From positions 1-5,993 of the forward strand of contig JACQEC010000292.1 of NCBI GenBank assembly GCA_016200765.1: 5,993 nucleotides of DNA. Direction: 5' to 3'. This document shows positions 4,934-5,993 of this stretch, one piece after another. Each line of letters starts with the position of its first letter. Position 1 is the stretch's first letter. A program made the position numbers and the translations under genes. Origin of the DNA: Chloroflexota bacterium. Its GTDB lineage: Bacteria; Chloroflexota; Anaerolineae; JACRMK01. The notes beneath the pieces are model-generated. The model saw only the letters and a list, made by a program, of their open reading frames with translations. It did not search any database and was not told where the DNA came from.

Positions 4934-5993
4934 GTGCCAAAGTATAAACGGTTCGTGTATGCTCAGATTATCACACTGGCTGCTTTGGCTATGTTGTGGT
5001 TTATATTTTCTACGCGAGCCTCAGCCGATTTTATTAGGCTTCGCCCTCCATTCAGTGGTACTGTACGACTTACCGCGTTTTTTGATCATCAAACACCCCG
5101 TTGTTACTGGATCGGTCAGCCCCCGTGTGATGGTTATGTCTGGATTTATACGGGAGAGCGCGTACTCGATTACTCACCTCACCCCTACGATGGGCATGAA
5201 GGAATTGACTGGGCGTTACCTGATGGAACTCCAGTATATGCCGCCGCTTCGGGAGTAGTTGCCGCTTTCGGTTCGGTTGGTGTTGGATATGGTAACAGGG
5301 TCGTTATAGATCATCAGAACGGGTATTTTACTCTGTATGCCCATCTACTGGGGTTCAACAATTTATGGGTTGGCAAATCAGTTGTCGCCGGGGATTTGAT
5401 TGGCTCGAGCGACCACGATGGCTGTGCCCCTTGTGGGCCTCATTTGCATTTCGGTCTTTACCATCATGATTGGACAGCCGGTCATGAAACTGACCCGTTC
5501 GGGTGGCAAGGTTCTGTAACGGATCCGTTGATAGACTACAACGGAGAAACTGCGATCTGCTCGTGGCGTAGTGCCGATGAAGACCCTGTCTCGTGCGCCG
5601 ATACGATTATCGAGGATGCCGGACGGGGGTCTGACATTCAGGGCAGTGGCTGGCTGGCGAGTAGCATCGGCAACGGCTATCATATGTACTATCATTCCAA
5701 CGTGAACGATTACAATGTTTATGCGAGCTGGTGGGCTACATCAACAATAGAAGGATCTTACAAAGTTTATGTGTACATTCCATCGCAAAATGCCACGATA
5801 ACGAATGCCGACTACCTCGTCTGGAATGGCATAGATTATTACCCCGATGTATATGTAGGTAGTGTCCCTTTAATGAGGCACAGGGCATTTAAGCAAAATT
5901 CGATGCAAGATTCCTTGACGGATTCTGAGTCAAGGAGTCGTGCAGATGGACTTGCGAACGTGTCATTGTCGGAATCGGCGATGTCGCTCTTAC
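4934..5993 (+). CDS. Secreted M23-family (LytM-type) metallopeptidase with golvesin-like C-terminal region, 3' end outside window
   Basis: This is a zinc endopeptidase of the family that cuts peptide cross-links in peptidoglycan. The frame is open to the right edge (353 residues visible). Residues 1-31 are a signal peptide: PKYKR, a hydrophobic core, then RASA with cleavage expected before Asp32. The M23 domain covers about 38-200. HEGIDWA gives zinc ligands His88 and Asp92; YAHL has catalytic His137; GPHLHFGL has catalytic His170 and third ligand His172. All expected active-site residues are present, so it should be active, unlike degenerate LytM regulators. Six cysteines (57, 65, 164, 167, 209, 221) may form disulfides; 164/167 form a CxxC just before the last motif. 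Residues about 225-299 (GWLASSIGNGYHMYYHS, GSYKVYVYIP, NADYLVW) resemble the golvesin/xanthan-lyase C-terminal sugar-binding-type domain. The visible end after 300 is less typical. Target could be own or foreign cell wall. Confidence 0.88.
   Translation, partial: MPKYKRFVYAQIITLAALAMLWFIFSTRASADFIRLRPPFSGTVRLTAFFDHQTPRCYWIGQPPCDGYVWIYTGERVLDYSPHPYDGHEGIDWALPDGTPVYAAASGVVAAFGSVGVGYGNRVVIDHQNGYFTLYAHLLGFNNLWVGKSVVAGDLIGSSDHDGCAPCGPHLHFGLYHHDWTAGHETDPFGWQGSVTDPLIDYNGETAICSWRSADEDPVSCADTIIEDAGRGSDIQGSGWLASSIGNGYHMYYHSNVNDYNVYASWWATSTIEGSYKVYVYIPSQNATITNADYLVWNGIDYYPDVYVGSVPLMRHRAFKQNSMQDSLTDSESRSRADGLANVSLSESAMSLL
5912..5936 (+). repeat. Perfect 8-bp inverted repeat inside the peptidase gene
   Basis: TCCTTGAC (5912-5919) and GTCAAGGA (5929-5936) are exact inverted copies around a 9-base loop. 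It lies within the open frame of the peptidase, in the part where similarity to the golvesin-like domain fades. No T-run follows, so it is not a terminator. Function is unknown and it may be chance. Confidence 0.45.

Noticed and set aside
4959..5258. Plus-strand ORF starting ATG 4959 in another frame
   Set aside because: It is a shadow of the M23 peptidase frame, which carries the signal peptide and the HxGxD motif across the same bases.
5378..5695. Minus-strand open frame of 105 codons
   Set aside because: It covers the M23 active-site motif region on the other strand and shows no domain or ribosome-binding site that I can support.
1..5993. tRNA, rRNA, riboswitch, insertion sequence, attachment site, CRISPR or phage genes
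   Set aside because: I read the gaps (668-725, 1651-1729, 3470-3484, 4919-4933) and coding regions for these and found no supporting signature; the gaps are too short for most of them.

Overview
The window is a single-direction (+ strand) stretch of a bacterial chromosome or contig with six protein genes and no RNA gene, CRISPR array or insertion sequence that I can see. The style suggests Chloroflexota, perhaps Anaerolineae. The signs are a two-subunit glycine dehydrogenase (GcvPB), an ECF sigma factor, secreted proteins with long Pro/Thr/Ala-rich linkers behind the signal peptide, a PD40-type beta-propeller protein, and a secreted M23 peptidase with a golvesin-like C-terminal region. This assignment is inference from protein style; there is no marker gene.

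Layout: 2-667 is the C-terminal part of glycine dehydrogenase subunit 2, cut by the left edge. After a 58-base gap with a possible promoter comes an ECF-type sigma-70 factor (726-1316). It overlaps by 14 bases a small unrecognised gene (1303-1650), whose position fits a sigma regulator but whose sequence does not prove it. The 3' end of the small gene holds two GC-rich hairpins. A 79-base gap leads to an oligopeptide/nickel-type ABC substrate-binding protein (1730-3469) with no permease or ATPase gene beside it. A 15-base gap leads to a secreted beta-propeller protein (3485-4918), and a further 15-base gap to a secreted M23 metallopeptidase (from 4934) cut by the right edge.

Base composition changes sharply at about 3470-3490. 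The left part, including the substrate-binding protein, is GC-rich with uniform codon use. The two right-hand genes are near 50% GC, with mixed codons and GTG starts. The tight spacing suggests co-transcription, but the right-hand pair may have a different history.

Functionally, the sigma factor and small gene look like a cytoplasmic regulatory pair. The last three genes encode exported proteins: a solute receptor, a surface beta-propeller and a cell-wall-type peptidase. No defence system, prophage or biosynthetic cluster is recognisable. The least ordinary items are the CxxC motif beside the peptidase active site, the composition break, and the propeller-peptidase pair.
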